DNA of 40,392 nucleotides from Pseudomonadota bacterium. Lineage in GTDB: Bacteria > Pseudomonadota > Gammaproteobacteria > Steroidobacterales > Steroidobacteraceae. Made by a program: the position numbers and the translations under genes. The stretch spans positions 1 to 40,392 of the forward strand of contig JADJXW010000013.1 in assembly GCA_016720075.1 (NCBI GenBank), given 5' to 3'. The notes below the pieces were generated by a model. That model did not search any database and had not been told where the DNA came from. It saw only the letters and a list, made by a program, of their open reading frames with translations. Shown here piece by piece: positions 15,589-24,628 of this stretch. Position 1 is the stretch's first letter, and each line of letters begins with the position of its first letter.

Positions 15589-16818
15589 TCAACCCTTGAG
15601 CGAGCGCAGTTCCACGCTGGCATCCGCCAATTGCATCAGGTCGACTCTCGCCGCTGCCGCAACGAGATGCTTGCCTTGCATGAAATCCCGCGCGGCATTG
15701 ATGCAATCCATCGCCTGCACCCTTCCGTCACGCAGATAGACAACTGAGAAAGTCCGATTCGCAGGATTTCCGCGCACGACGGTCTGGTCGAATCCGCTGG
15801 AGAGCCCCACCGTCTGCAGCCTCAGGTCAAACTGTTCCGACCAGAACCAGGGCACTTCCGTGTACTCGGCAGGTTCGCCGGCCAGAACCCGCGCCACCGT
15901 GGCAGCCTGACCCACGGCGTTCTGAACGGATTCCAGCCTCGTGAATCCCGCCGCTGCGAACCGGTTTGGATGCCAGGCACAATCTCCTATGGCGTAGACA
16001 TCGGGAAGCGTGGTTCGGCACTGGGCATCGACCCGCACGCCATTGGCCACTTCCGCCCCGGCCGCGCCGAGCACTTCGAGGTTGGGCAGCATGCCGACGC
16101 CGATGATCACTACTTCGGCGTCGATAGCAGGCTCATCCTTCAATACCACGCGGGCGACGCGACCGTTCGCACCCTCCAACCCTTCCACCGCGCGATCAAC
16201 CAGAACTTCCACGCCCCGCGCCTGATGCTCCCGCGCATAGAAGGCCGACACCTCGGGACCCGCCACCCGCGCCAGTACCCGGGATTGGGCTTCTATCAGG
16301 CACACCTGCTTGCCCAGCGAGGTGAGACTCGCGGCAGCTTCGAGGCCGACGTAACCCGCCCCGATGATGGCGATTCGCGCCGCGGATCTGACTTCCTCCC
16401 GGAGGCGATCAACATCTTCTCGGGTTCTGATCGCATGAACACTCGCCAGATCATGGCCGGGACAGGAAAGCCGTCTCGCCCGTCCACCCGCGGCCCAGAC
16501 CAGGTTCCCGTACGTAAGTGTGCGACGGCTTTCCAGGGTCAGGGCATGCGCCTGCGCGTTGACCTCAACGGCCCGCTCACCCAGCAACAGATCGATGCCG
16601 TGGCTTTCCCAGACGGGCAGCGATCGCAACAGGATCTGCTCGAAGCCGCGCTTTCCAGACAGGTAGTCCTTGGACAGGGGCGGCCGTTCGTAGGGCAGGC
16701 TCGATTCATCGCTCACCAGCGCTATCGAGCCCGTGAACTTGCGCTGTCTCAAGGCGAGCGCGGCGTTGGCCCCGCCGTGCCCGGCACCGACGATCAGGGC
16801 GTCATAGTGGTCGCGCAA
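15589..16818 (-). CDS. Ferredoxin--NAD(P)+ reductase (DdmA/rubredoxin-reductase type)
   Basis: 409 residues. The N-terminal FAD motif is VGAGHGGANAALALRQ, followed by LPYERPPLSKDYLSGKR, the NAD-binding motif IIGAGYVGLEAAASL and the late FAD motif VYAIGDCAWH. This matches the pyridine-nucleotide-disulfide family reductases that feed ferredoxins of P450s and Rieske oxygenases. It has no [2Fe-2S] domain, so it needs a separate ferredoxin, none of which is in the window. The start overlaps the Rieske stop by 17 bases, and it is last in the P450-to-reductase operon. It is a paralogue of 31087-32322. Expected job: electron supply to the Rieske demethylase and perhaps the P450. Confidence 0.92.
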   Translation of the reverse strand: MRDHYDALIVGAGHGGANAALALRQRKFTGSIALVSDESSLPYERPPLSKDYLSGKRGFEQILLRSLPVWESHGIDLLLGERAVEVNAQAHALTLESRRTLTYGNLVWAAGGRARRLSCPGHDLASVHAIRTREDVDRLREEVRSAARIAIIGAGYVGLEAAASLTSLGKQVCLIEAQSRVLARVAGPEVSAFYAREHQARGVEVLVDRAVEGLEGANGRVARVVLKDEPAIDAEVVIIGVGMLPNLEVLGAAGAEVANGVRVDAQCRTTLPDVYAIGDCAWHPNRFAAAGFTRLESVQNAVGQAATVARVLAGEPAEYTEVPWFWSEQFDLRLQTVGLSSGFDQTVVRGNPANRTFSVVYLRDGRVQAMDCINAARDFMQGKHLVAAAARVDLMQLADASVELRSLKG

Positions 16819-17842
16819 GGTTCCGCCTCACAACGCCCCGCGCGTGGCGGCTGGCGAGGTCTCCGCTGAGGTCCACCAGTTTTCCGCCGGCCGGATCATC
16901 GAGCATCCGCGCCTGCTGGGCTTCGATCATCCGCTGGTCCTCGTCGAAGGCCTTGATCGTCAGCGCGTGATAGTTGCGGTAGAACTCAGCGGCGGCAGGG
17001 TTTGCGCGGTGCACCACTGCCCAGAAGTAGTGGCAGCTCGTGGATGTTTCGGGCGTGACGCCATTCACCACATAGTGCGTGGCGAAGCGATTCTCGGGCT
17101 GATCCTCACGCCATCCCTCGAAGCCCACGGTCACGAAGGAGGGACTGTAGAACTGGGAGTTCTGGGAACGGCCGATCAATGCGCCCTCGGGCAACCCGGC
17201 GGCAACCTCCGGCGGATCCATCGGACGCAGACTGGTGCTTCCCGCATCCCGATGTGTATGGACCGCATCCCCTTCCACCCAGGTCTTCTGTGGCGAGAGG
17301 TACAAAGAGGCATCGACCATCCGGCCCAGCGTTTCTGCATGGACAAACGGCAGGTGCGTGAGATCCAGCAGGTTGTCGCACACCAGTTGATAGTGCCCGC
17401 GAACGTAGTGATAGCCACGGAAATCCGTCCAGCCGCCCTGCTCCATGAACTCCCAGGACGGCAGGCCCGAGGTATCGGCGGGCGGTGTCACCCCCATCCA
17501 GACGAAGACGAAGCCAAACCGCTCCACGGTCGGATATTTCCGTGCGGCGAGCCTGGGCGGCTCGTTGCCCTGCAAGGGCGCCCAGGTGCAAATACCTTGC
17601 TCGTTCAGCCTCAACCCGTGATAGCCACAAGCGATCTCGCCGTTGGTTACCGACCCGAACGACAGTGGGGCCTTGCGGTGCGGGCATCGATCTTCCAGCG
17701 CAACGATGGACCCGCTCGCTCCCCGGAAGAACACCAGTGGCTCATTGCAGACGCGGCGTGCCAGCGGCCTGTCGCCGATTTCGTTTGTACTTGCCCCGAT
17801 GTACCAGGCATCTGCAAGGATATCCATGACCGCGCTTCCCAT
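16802..17842 (-). CDS. VanA/DdmC-like Rieske oxygenase, probable aryl O-demethylase
   Basis: 346 residues. The Rieske [2Fe-2S] site is CPHR...CGYHG, with C53, H55, C72 and H75. The mononuclear iron motif is DNLLDLTHLPFVH. The length and single-subunit form match vanillate and dicamba O-demethylase oxygenases rather than ring dioxygenases. I chose the ATG at 17842 (MGSAVMDILADAWY) because GGAAG precedes it by 6 bases; the frame is open to 17875. It lies 29 bases after the LigM/DesA-like gene and overlaps the reductase, so it is in the same operon. Expected reaction: oxidation of a methoxy group, releasing formaldehyde. The substrate is inferred only from context. Confidence 0.9.
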   Translation of the reverse strand: MGSAVMDILADAWYIGASTNEIGDRPLARRVCNEPLVFFRGASGSIVALEDRCPHRKAPLSFGSVTNGEIACGYHGLRLNEQGICTWAPLQGNEPPRLAARKYPTVERFGFVFVWMGVTPPADTSGLPSWEFMEQGGWTDFRGYHYVRGHYQLVCDNLLDLTHLPFVHAETLGRMVDASLYLSPQKTWVEGDAVHTHRDAGSTSLRPMDPPEVAAGLPEGALIGRSQNSQFYSPSFVTVGFEGWREDQPENRFATHYVVNGVTPETSTSCHYFWAVVHRANPAAAEFYRNYHALTIKAFDEDQRMIEAQQARMLDDPAGGKLVDLSGDLASRHARGVVRRNLARPL

Positions 17843-17871
17843 GACTGACTTCCTGCGCTCCATGCGGCAGC

Positions 17872-19242
17872 TCAACGCGGCCGATAGCCCCGAGCCTGGG
17901 ACGTATAGGGCCAGGGCCTGATCCTCGCCCGGATCTCCTTCTGCACATGTCGTTCGACACCGGGTTTGCGGGATCTTCCACCTGGCTCACCCCAGATGAC
18001 GATCACCTCTGCGTCGAGCGCGGCGTCCGCTTCATCTATCGTGCCAAGAGAGATCCACTGCCGGTCCACCGACAGATAGGTCGGGTACGTGGAAATCCCG
18101 ACCATCCTGCTTCCGGACAGCACCATGTCGTAGGGGTGCGCGGCGTAATGGGCGTTGGGCATTTCCATGAACTTTCCGGGCTCGCCCCGCCCCAGGATGC
18201 TGGCTTGGACAGCGAGCACATCGTCGGCATTCCATTCGAGCGTCACCTTGCGTCGGTGCGGCTGATCCTTGAGCTTCGACAACGCATCGCGACCGATGAA
18301 TTCATGGTTGAAGTTGATCAGACGCCCGTAGTCCAGATCCCAAGGGGTGAGGTAATAGTCCTCGATTCGCTTCGATACGAAGCTGCCACCAATCGAGGCC
18401 ACGGCTTCGAACGAATTGCCCGGCAACCACTCGCGATATTCCCTCAGCTTGTCGCCGGTATAGATGGCCTGCAGGGGTGACGGGATCCACCCCGCCTCGG
18501 CGGCACAGGTTCCATAGGCTCTTCCCCCCACCAGCCGGAGATTGAACTCGACACCCGCTTCGATGATCGCATTGCGAACCTCGTCGCGCTCCGCCCAAGG
18601 CCCCCAGAACTCGAGCCCTGGCGCTCCAGCGAAAGAGTGCCCAAGGGCCCGAACTCGCCGACCCGCAATGCGGATGACACCCATCCTGAAGAAGCCGATC
18701 TTCTCGATGGGGCCGCCATTGAGCTTCTCGAGCAAAGCCCAGGCCTTCGGTCCCTGCAATTCGAATCGGTAAGTGCGCCGGGGTTGCGGATTATTCACCG
18801 CACGCTCATCGCGCAGGAACTGGACGTCGTACTTGCCGCGCTGGATCTGGTACTGGACCCAGTTCGCCACAACGGGGCGGCCCACGATGTTGACTTTGTC
18901 GTCCTCGAGCCCGAACAGCACCATGTCGCCGATCAGGAACCCATCGGGAGTGCAGCAGACGAGCTGCTTTCCCTTGTCGCGACCATAGTTCTCGAAGGAG
19001 TTGATGCCCACATCCGACAGCAGGCGGATCGTGTCCGGACCTTCGACGTAAAGGTCCGTCATGTGCAGCGATTGATCGAGCAGGCCGACGTCTTCCCGCC
19101 ACGAACGCTGCTCGTCGCGCCAGTTCGTGAACTCCGCCTGGACGGGGTAGATATAGGCACCCACGGGGACATCGCGCAGAAACTCGGCTGGATTACCCAG
19201 CTGATCCAGCTTTTTCTGAAGACTCTTGTACGTCACATTCAC
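17872..19242 (-). CDS. GcvT-fold tetrahydrofolate-dependent O-demethylase, LigM/DesA-like
   Basis: 456 residues, close to LigM and DesA (about 470). GcvT-type features include RSWREDVGLLDQSLHMTDLYVEGPD near the N terminus, YRFELQGPKAWALLEKL, EAGWIPSPL and the C-terminal barrel (GRDALSKLKDQPHRRKVTLEW, then GISTYPTY). LigM and DesA move the methyl group of vanillate or syringate to tetrahydrofolate. The start is a GTG at 19242 with GGTGAGAG upstream, overlapping the stop of the DUF2306 gene by 4 bases (GTGA). In an operon with a P450, a Rieske demethylase and a BVMO, a role on an aryl methyl ether is likely. The alternative is another GcvT-like demethylase. Confidence 0.85.
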   Translation of the reverse strand: MNVTYKSLQKKLDQLGNPAEFLRDVPVGAYIYPVQAEFTNWRDEQRSWREDVGLLDQSLHMTDLYVEGPDTIRLLSDVGINSFENYGRDKGKQLVCCTPDGFLIGDMVLFGLEDDKVNIVGRPVVANWVQYQIQRGKYDVQFLRDERAVNNPQPRRTYRFELQGPKAWALLEKLNGGPIEKIGFFRMGVIRIAGRRVRALGHSFAGAPGLEFWGPWAERDEVRNAIIEAGVEFNLRLVGGRAYGTCAAEAGWIPSPLQAIYTGDKLREYREWLPGNSFEAVASIGGSFVSKRIEDYYLTPWDLDYGRLINFNHEFIGRDALSKLKDQPHRRKVTLEWNADDVLAVQASILGRGEPGKFMEMPNAHYAAHPYDMVLSGSRMVGISTYPTYLSVDRQWISLGTIDEADAALDAEVIVIWGEPGGRSRKPGVERHVQKEIRARIRPWPYTSQARGYRPR

Positions 19243-19913
19243 CTCTCACCTACCGGGCTGATGCCTTGACGACGAATCCAATACTCGGCCACGAGCAGAT
19301 TCGGAACCCAGCAGCCCCACCCGATGATGTCTAGCGCCGTCTGGCCCGACATGCCCCCAATCACCAGCAAGGGAATCTCGATCCGTAGCGTGACTGCGGC
19401 GAACGTCAGGGCGTAGTTGCGAATCATCCAGCGACGGTGTGCAGCGACGTCGCGTTGCCTGATCGACTGGTACGCATTCCAGCCGGTATAGAGCCAAGCC
19501 AAGGCCAGTGCAACGAAGGCGATGCCGAGGTTGTTGCGGGCGTTGCTGTTGGGCGCGAGACACAGCGCTGCGATCGCACTGGCCGCGACGCACAGCAGAT
19601 AGGTTCTGCCGGCCCAGACATGCCAACCGGGGAATCGGCGTCGAAACGCCGGCAGGAACTGGAACGGCCCGATCGCCGAAGCCAGCGCGCCGCCGAGCGT
19701 GTGGGCAGTGCCGAACGCGGCAATCGCAAACATGCGGATCTTCTGTTGGGCGAGAAGCTCTCCTCCTGCCGTCGTATCGCCCACCGCGGGAGACACCGCA
19801 AAATAAAAGGCATGCGATGCGGACCAGATACCGAGCAGGGCGACGGGATACCACCACCACGAGACTCTCGTCTGCGTGGGCAGGGTTCGGACATGGGCTG
19901 CGGTTGTGACCAC
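19239..19913 (-). CDS. DUF2306 family membrane protein
   Basis: About 224 residues with several membrane helices (WWWYPVALLGIWSASHAFYF, MFAIAAFGTAHTLGGALAS, WAGRTYLLCVAASAIAALCL, IAFVALALAWLYTGW, then a C-terminal pair). HRRWMIRNYALTFAAVTLRI is the hallmark of DUF2306. I chose the GTG at 19913 because TAGGAG lies 11 bases upstream; the frame runs open into the BVMO gene but that part is not protein-like. It overlaps the demethylase start by 4 bases. Function unknown; conserved His residues (AHTLGG, HVWAG, HRRW) would allow metal or haem binding. Confidence 0.82.
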   Translation of the reverse strand: MVTTAAHVRTLPTQTRVSWWWYPVALLGIWSASHAFYFAVSPAVGDTTAGGELLAQQKIRMFAIAAFGTAHTLGGALASAIGPFQFLPAFRRRFPGWHVWAGRTYLLCVAASAIAALCLAPNSNARNNLGIAFVALALAWLYTGWNAYQSIRQRDVAAHRRWMIRNYALTFAAVTLRIEIPLLVIGGMSGQTALDIIGWGCWVPNLLVAEYWIRRQGISPVGER

Positions 19914-19926
19914 TGACGCTTGACTC

Positions 19927-21519
19927 CTATTTGCGCTCGATGCCGGGGTATCCGCGCTCGGCGGAGGCGTCGCAGATTTCCTGGAATGCACCGAAACCGC
20001 CCAGGTACGGCAGAAACTCCCTGGGCTTTCCTGGCACGTTGTCACCCATGTACCAGGATTGGGTTTCAGTCATCTTGAAGATGGAATCTTTGGCGATCGC
20101 GTTGACCTGGGTACGCCACTGCTCTTCAACATCCCTGGCAACTTCGAGTCGAATCTTTCCCTGGTCGCGCAGGGTGCAGGCCAGGCGGACGATCCACTCC
20201 ACGTGCTGCTCGATGGCGACGACGACATTTCCGAATACGGACGGACTGTTGGGTCCGGTGACCAGAAACACGTTGGGGAACCCGGAAACCAGGACACCCA
20301 GGTACGCATGCGCCCCTTGGGCCCACGCGTCACGCAGCGTCTGACCGTTGGCCTTGATCTCGATCTGTGCCAATGCACCCGTAATCGCATCGAATCCCGT
20401 TGCAAAGACGATCGCGTCGACCTCGTAGGCCGCCTCGGCGGTCTGGATCGATGACGCCGAGATCTGCTGGATCCCGCTCTGGCTGATATCAACCACTTCG
20501 ACATTCGGCTTCTGCAGCGCATCGTAGTAGTGCATTCCCAGGCAGAGCCGCTTGGCACCGATCGGATAATCCCGGGGAACGATCTTCTCGAAGAGCACTG
20601 GGTTTTGGACGATCTGACGGATCTTCTTCCTGAAGAAGTCGGCGATGATCCGGTTGGATTCGAGGTTCACGAACACATCGGGCAAGGCGCCCAGAAAACT
20701 GAACGCGTTCCCCGCATTCCAGCGACGCTCCAGTTCGGCCTCCAGCTTCTCGGGTGTCAGCGCCGGATCTGTTCGGTCCAGCGGCGCATCGGCAGCTACC
20801 CCGGCGGGCGATCGAAACGCCGCCTTGCGCTCCTGCACAAAGGCGGCGCGGCGCCGCGCCAGCTCGTCGTCAGACAGCAGTTCATTGCGCACGGGCAACA
20901 CGTAGTTCGCGGTTCTCTGGAAGACATACAGGCGTTGTGCTTGCCTTGCGATCTCCGGAATCACCTGCACGCCGGACGAACCCGTGCCGATGACCGCAAC
21001 GCGCTTGCCCGTGAAATCCACGCCCTCTCGCGGCCATGCACCGGTGTGCAGGAGTTGTCCGCGGAAGGTGTCCAGACCCGCTATCCGGGGATACTGCGCC
21101 TTCGACAGACACCCGGTAGCAAACACCACGTGGCGGGCAGCGACCGCCAGGCCCTGCCGCGTGGCGATTTGCCAGGTTCGGGTGGATTCATCCCACTGGG
21201 CCTTCTCGACGAATTGGCTGAACTGGATCATCGGCCGCAGCTCAAGGCGATCTGCAACGAACTGCAGGTAGGCTTCGATTTCCCGTTGCGACGCGAACTT
21301 GCCCTGCCAGCGCCACTCCTGCTGCAGCAGCGTCGGCAGACCAAGCTGATATTCCAGGGACTCTATGTCGCAGTAGGCCCCGGGGTATCGATTCCAATAC
21401 CAGGTGCCACCGACGTCACTTCCGGCTTCCAGGACCTGGACGGTGAACCCGGCATCCCGCAACCGGTACGCGAGCGACAGCCCAGCAAAGCCTGAACCGA
21501 CGACCAGATAGTCCAACAT
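19927..21519 (-). CDS. Baeyer-Villiger monooxygenase (type I flavoprotein)
   Basis: 530 residues. It has two Rossmann motifs, VVGSGFAGLSLA (FAD) and VIGTGSSGVQVI (NADPH). Between them is the fingerprint FRGQLLHTGAWPR, matching FxGxxxHxxxWP, and GGTWYWNRYPGAYCD is also typical of this group. It inserts oxygen next to a ketone to give an ester or lactone, using NADPH and O2. The HSL-type esterase across the shared promoter region is a natural partner to cleave the product. It lies 39 bases after the TetR gene, with the DUF2306 gene following after 13 bases. Confidence 0.94.
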   Translation of the reverse strand: MLDYLVVGSGFAGLSLAYRLRDAGFTVQVLEAGSDVGGTWYWNRYPGAYCDIESLEYQLGLPTLLQQEWRWQGKFASQREIEAYLQFVADRLELRPMIQFSQFVEKAQWDESTRTWQIATRQGLAVAARHVVFATGCLSKAQYPRIAGLDTFRGQLLHTGAWPREGVDFTGKRVAVIGTGSSGVQVIPEIARQAQRLYVFQRTANYVLPVRNELLSDDELARRRAAFVQERKAAFRSPAGVAADAPLDRTDPALTPEKLEAELERRWNAGNAFSFLGALPDVFVNLESNRIIADFFRKKIRQIVQNPVLFEKIVPRDYPIGAKRLCLGMHYYDALQKPNVEVVDISQSGIQQISASSIQTAEAAYEVDAIVFATGFDAITGALAQIEIKANGQTLRDAWAQGAHAYLGVLVSGFPNVFLVTGPNSPSVFGNVVVAIEQHVEWIVRLACTLRDQGKIRLEVARDVEEQWRTQVNAIAKDSIFKMTETQSWYMGDNVPGKPREFLPYLGGFGAFQEICDASAERGYPGIERK

Positions 21520-21558
21520 CTCCCCTCCCCTCGAGCGCAGCCAACGATGCGGGCTCGG

Positions 21559-22188
21559 CTATTTCGAAATGTCCGGCAGGGGTTGCTCGACGATCTCACG
21601 AGCCCTGTCCTCCTTCACCCCGAGCGCCCTCAAGAGGTGAAACGAGATGATCTTTGGACTGGACCTCGTGGTCAGCCCGCGCAGCGAAGAGACCATCGAG
21701 GCGAGGCACGATCCCAGCAGCAGATCCCGGGCGCATTGGGCATTGGGCACGTCGAAGTCCCCGGACTTGATGCCCCGGGACATGGTTGCAAGGCAGGCCT
21801 CGTAGGATTCCCATCCGAAGAAGGGCCCGGTGGCGCTCAGGTGCACCATCGCCCAACCCCACTCGGGATCACGCTGGGCCCGGCGCAGATAGTGCTGGAT
21901 CGCGGCGTTGGAGCCGACTGCGCAGTCCTCGATTCCCTCCAGCGTCGCGACCACCGCCTGATTGAAATCGTGGCTGAGCTCGATGGCGAGCACCTGGAAC
22001 AGGTTTTCCACACTGGGGAAATAGTTGTAGAAGGTTCCCCGCGACACACCGGCCGCGGCACAGATTTCCTCGATCCGCACCTGCAGCCCATTCTCATACC
22101 CGATGAGCTTGAAGGTGGCGTCCAGGATGTTCTGACGCGTGACATGCTGCCGCTTCGAGAATGACTTGGCTTTTGACTTGGCAATCAC
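21559..22188 (-). CDS. TetR-family transcriptional regulator
   Basis: About 209 residues. The N-terminal helix-turn-helix is RQNILDATFKLIGYENGLQVRIEEICAAAGVSRGTFYNYFPSVENLF. The C-terminal ligand domain is not assignable. I chose the GTG at 22188 because GGAGGAAAG precedes it by 5 bases. It is the second gene of the P450 operon, so it probably controls its own transcription through the large palindrome at 23487-23527, with an aromatic intermediate as inducer; that link is an inference from position and symmetry. Confidence 0.92.
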   Translation of the reverse strand: MIAKSKAKSFSKRQHVTRQNILDATFKLIGYENGLQVRIEEICAAAGVSRGTFYNYFPSVENLFQVLAIELSHDFNQAVVATLEGIEDCAVGSNAAIQHYLRRAQRDPEWGWAMVHLSATGPFFGWESYEACLATMSRGIKSGDFDVPNAQCARDLLLGSCLASMVSSLRGLTTRSSPKIISFHLLRALGVKEDRAREIVEQPLPDISK

Positions 22189-22226
22189 GGGAACTTTCCT
22201 CCGCTCGACATGGGCTGAAGCGTTGA

Positions 22227-23456
22227 CTAGCGACCTTCGACTGTCACGGGGATGGAGCTCCGGGAAGCCAATCCCGCCACCACCCATCGAACAGCGGGAC
22301 CGGCAGGTTTCAGGGTGCGGATCCTCGAAGCCATCGCACGCAGCAGCGCACCGACTTCCATGCGCGCCAGGATCTGGCCCGCACAGTTGTGGATGCCCGT
22401 GGAGAACCCGAGGTGCCCTCGCATCTTTCGCTGAATATCGAAGCGATCCGGATCCGGGAATTCCGCCGGGTCGCGGTTCGCGCAAGCTGCGCTGAGACCG
22501 ATCCGGGAACCCTTCTCGATCCGGTAGCCGCCGAGCACCAGATCGCGTGCCGCCACGCGGTAGGACTGCTGAACCGGCATGGTGAAGCGCAGGACTTCCT
22601 CGTAGGCATTCTTCGCCAGATCCGGATTGCCAGACAACAAATCCCATTGATCGGGGTAGTCCAGGAGATCCTTCACCCCGTTGCTCAGCGAAGTAATCGT
22701 TGTATCCAGGCCGCCGAAGAGGAACAGCGTAATCAGCATTCTGGCCTCCTCGTCTTCGATCTCGCCACGGTCCACGGCAGTCCAGATTTCGGCCCCGACG
22801 CCATCGGGCGTGAGCGATTCGCGGGCCACGACGCTTTTCACCCACTCCATCGTGCCGGCCTTCATCACGGCCTCCATGGTCTCGCGCATCTGCTCCGTGA
22901 CCGGACCGACGGAGTTCAGGGTCATGTCACCGAGCAGGCGCATGTGGTAACGACCTTCCTTGGGAATTCCCACGACGTCGGGCAGAACGGTTTCGGTAAA
23001 GGGACGGATGACCTCCGACACGGCGTCGAAGGTGCCCTTGCGCACAGCCGCACCCACCAGGTCCCCAGCGACCCGATCGAACATGTCCTGCCAGCGCTTG
23101 AGCGCCCCGGGCATCATGACCTTGGTAAGCACGGCGCGATGACGGGTGTGGTCCGGGGGATCGGAGCCTACCAGCACGTTCCTGCCCTGCGGCCTGGCCA
23201 GCGTGCGGTTGTCTATCAGGCCGATGCCGCCAACGGAGTTGAAATCCTGCCAGTTGTTGAATGCCTGGCGGACCAAGTCGAATCCGGTTACGTAGTACAC
23301 GTTGTAGCGGGACATCCACACCACCGGCGCCAGCGCGCGCCATTTAGCGGCATAAGCATGGAGGTTTCCCTGCACGGCCGGATCGTAGAGGTCGTCGTCC
23401 ACGACGGGGGCTGCAAGACCCTCAACGGTTTCGGACCTGGACGTCTGTGCTGTCAT
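22227..23456 (-). CDS. Cytochrome P450, CYP199-like soluble class I
   Basis: 409 residues. The I-helix motif is FGGLDTTITS, the K-helix ExxR motif is EEVLRF, and the haem loop is GFSTGIHNCAGQ with Cys358 as thiolate ligand. N-terminal features (GPVVW-like APVVWMSRYNVYYVTGFDLV, then SDPPDHTRHRAVL) resemble CYP199A-type para-substituted benzoate O-demethylases as I recall them; that is a guess at subfamily. No membrane anchor. It needs a ferredoxin and a reductase; the reductase is in the operon, a ferredoxin is not. First gene of the minus-strand operon, 31 bases from the palindromic promoter region. Confidence 0.94.
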   Translation of the reverse strand: MTAQTSRSETVEGLAAPVVDDDLYDPAVQGNLHAYAAKWRALAPVVWMSRYNVYYVTGFDLVRQAFNNWQDFNSVGGIGLIDNRTLARPQGRNVLVGSDPPDHTRHRAVLTKVMMPGALKRWQDMFDRVAGDLVGAAVRKGTFDAVSEVIRPFTETVLPDVVGIPKEGRYHMRLLGDMTLNSVGPVTEQMRETMEAVMKAGTMEWVKSVVARESLTPDGVGAEIWTAVDRGEIEDEEARMLITLFLFGGLDTTITSLSNGVKDLLDYPDQWDLLSGNPDLAKNAYEEVLRFTMPVQQSYRVAARDLVLGGYRIEKGSRIGLSAACANRDPAEFPDPDRFDIQRKMRGHLGFSTGIHNCAGQILARMEVGALLRAMASRIRTLKPAGPAVRWVVAGLASRSSIPVTVEGR

Positions 23457-23486
23457 GACTGCTCCCCCGGGTTTGTCGTGTTCGGC

Positions 23487-23527
23487 ACTATATGAGTTTT
23501 TGACACTTTGTCAATCTGCCATATAGT
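23487..23527. promoter_or_regulatory. Symmetric divergent promoter with central operator (P450 operon / esterase)
   Basis: A 41-base dyad: ACTATATG (23487-23494), then TTGACA-CTT-TGTCAA (23500-23514), then CATATAGT (23520-23527), centred on 23507. Each strand reads a perfect -35 TTGACA, a 16-base spacer and a -10-like TATAGT, giving two overlapping back-to-back sigma-70 promoters. The central TTGACA/TGTCAA palindrome is the size of a TetR operator. Repressor binding would close both promoters at once. Confidence 0.75.
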
Positions 23528-23543
23528 ATCCTCCAAGTAGTCG

Positions 23544-24467
23544 ATGCGAGACTGCACGTGGCTGACGAACTCACGCAACTCATTGAGGCCTGCGGGCGGG
23601 CGAAGGCCCGATTTCTCAGCCGAACCGCTGGCTGCGCGGGCCAACTTCGAGGCATTGCTGGCGACCTTGCCGGTCAATGCGGACATTCGCATCGAGCAAG
23701 AGTTTCTCCGGGCGTGCCAGCCCCTTCTAGCCACCTGCCCTGGCGTGCGCGAGGATTGTGCGCTGCTCTATTTGCATGGCGGCGCCTACATTGCAGGCAG
23801 CGCTTCGGGGTATCGCGGCCTGGCGGCAGAGTTGGGCCGCGCGGCCAACATGACAGTCCACGCCATCGACTACCGGTTGGCGCCGGAGCATCAGTTTCCT
23901 GCGGCTATCGAAGATGCCGTGATTGCATACGGCGCGCTGCTGCAACAGGGTCTGCCCCCAGAGCGGATCGTCCTGGCGGGAGATTCGGCAGGAGGAGGTC
24001 TTGCCCTGGCAACGCTGGTCGCACTGCGTGATCGACAAATCAGCTTGCCGGCTGCGTGTCTGCTCATGTCGCCCTGGGCCGATCTCGCGTGCGAAGGGCG
24101 GAGCATCGTCAGCAAGACGCAAGAAGACCCGTCATTGACACCGGAAGGCCTGAGGGCGGCTGCCATGCACTATCTGGGCGCAGCGATGCCACGTGCCGCC
24201 CTGGCCTCGCCGATTCACGCGGACCTCACGGGTTTGCCGCCGCTACTCATCCAAGTCGGGTCCGCGGAGATTCTGTTGGATGATGCCGTGCGCATTGCGC
24301 GCGCAGCTGGCGCTGCAGGCGTGGAAGTGCGCCTAGAGATCTGGCCGAGGATGGTCCATGTGTGGCAGGCGTTCGCCTTTATGCTCACCGATGGAAGACG
24401 GGCGATAGATCAGGCTGGCTCGTTTCTCGCGGACTCGGTTGGTCCGGAACGCGCGAGAGGCGATTGA
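23544..24467 (+). CDS. HSL-family alpha/beta hydrolase (esterase), N terminus uncertain
   Basis: 307 residues as read. The oxyanion motif is YLHGGAYIAGS, the nucleophile elbow is GDSAGGG, and the catalytic His is likely in RMVHVWQAF; LAPEHQFPAAIEDA is typical of hormone-sensitive-lipase-type esterases. The first 20 residues are not family-like, whereas the overlapping frame from a GTG at 23558 reads the plausible MADELTQLIEA. Frame seems to switch near 23600, and a second short out-of-frame patch lies near 23700-23745, where the other frame gives VSPGVPA. Small indels are therefore likely. It is divergent from the P450 operon and shares its promoter region. It could hydrolyse the ester made by the BVMO. 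Confidence 0.82.
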   Translation: MRDCTWLTNSRNSLRPAGGRRPDFSAEPLAARANFEALLATLPVNADIRIEQEFLRACQPLLATCPGVREDCALLYLHGGAYIAGSASGYRGLAAELGRAANMTVHAIDYRLAPEHQFPAAIEDAVIAYGALLQQGLPPERIVLAGDSAGGGLALATLVALRDRQISLPAACLLMSPWADLACEGRSIVSKTQEDPSLTPEGLRAAAMHYLGAAMPRAALASPIHADLTGLPPLLIQVGSAEILLDDAVRIARAAGAAGVEVRLEIWPRMVHVWQAFAFMLTDGRRAIDQAGSFLADSVGPERARGD

Positions 24468-24628
24468 GAGTCCCCGCCCGCCCCTCAGGCGATAGGTTGC
24501 GACGCGGATCTTTTGTCGCCACGGCATTCACCACAAGGTTCGACGGAGCCTTCGATGCGCTGTCGATAGCGGGGCCACCTAGTTGGCCTGACAGGCTTTC
24601 TACGCCATTCTGAGTGTTCGCGATCTCC

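Noticed and set aside
22189..22845. Extension of the TetR frame into the P450 gene
   Set aside because: It reads antisense-like, Arg/Gly-rich sequence in a shifted frame of the P450; GGAGGAAAG before the GTG at 22188 marks the start.
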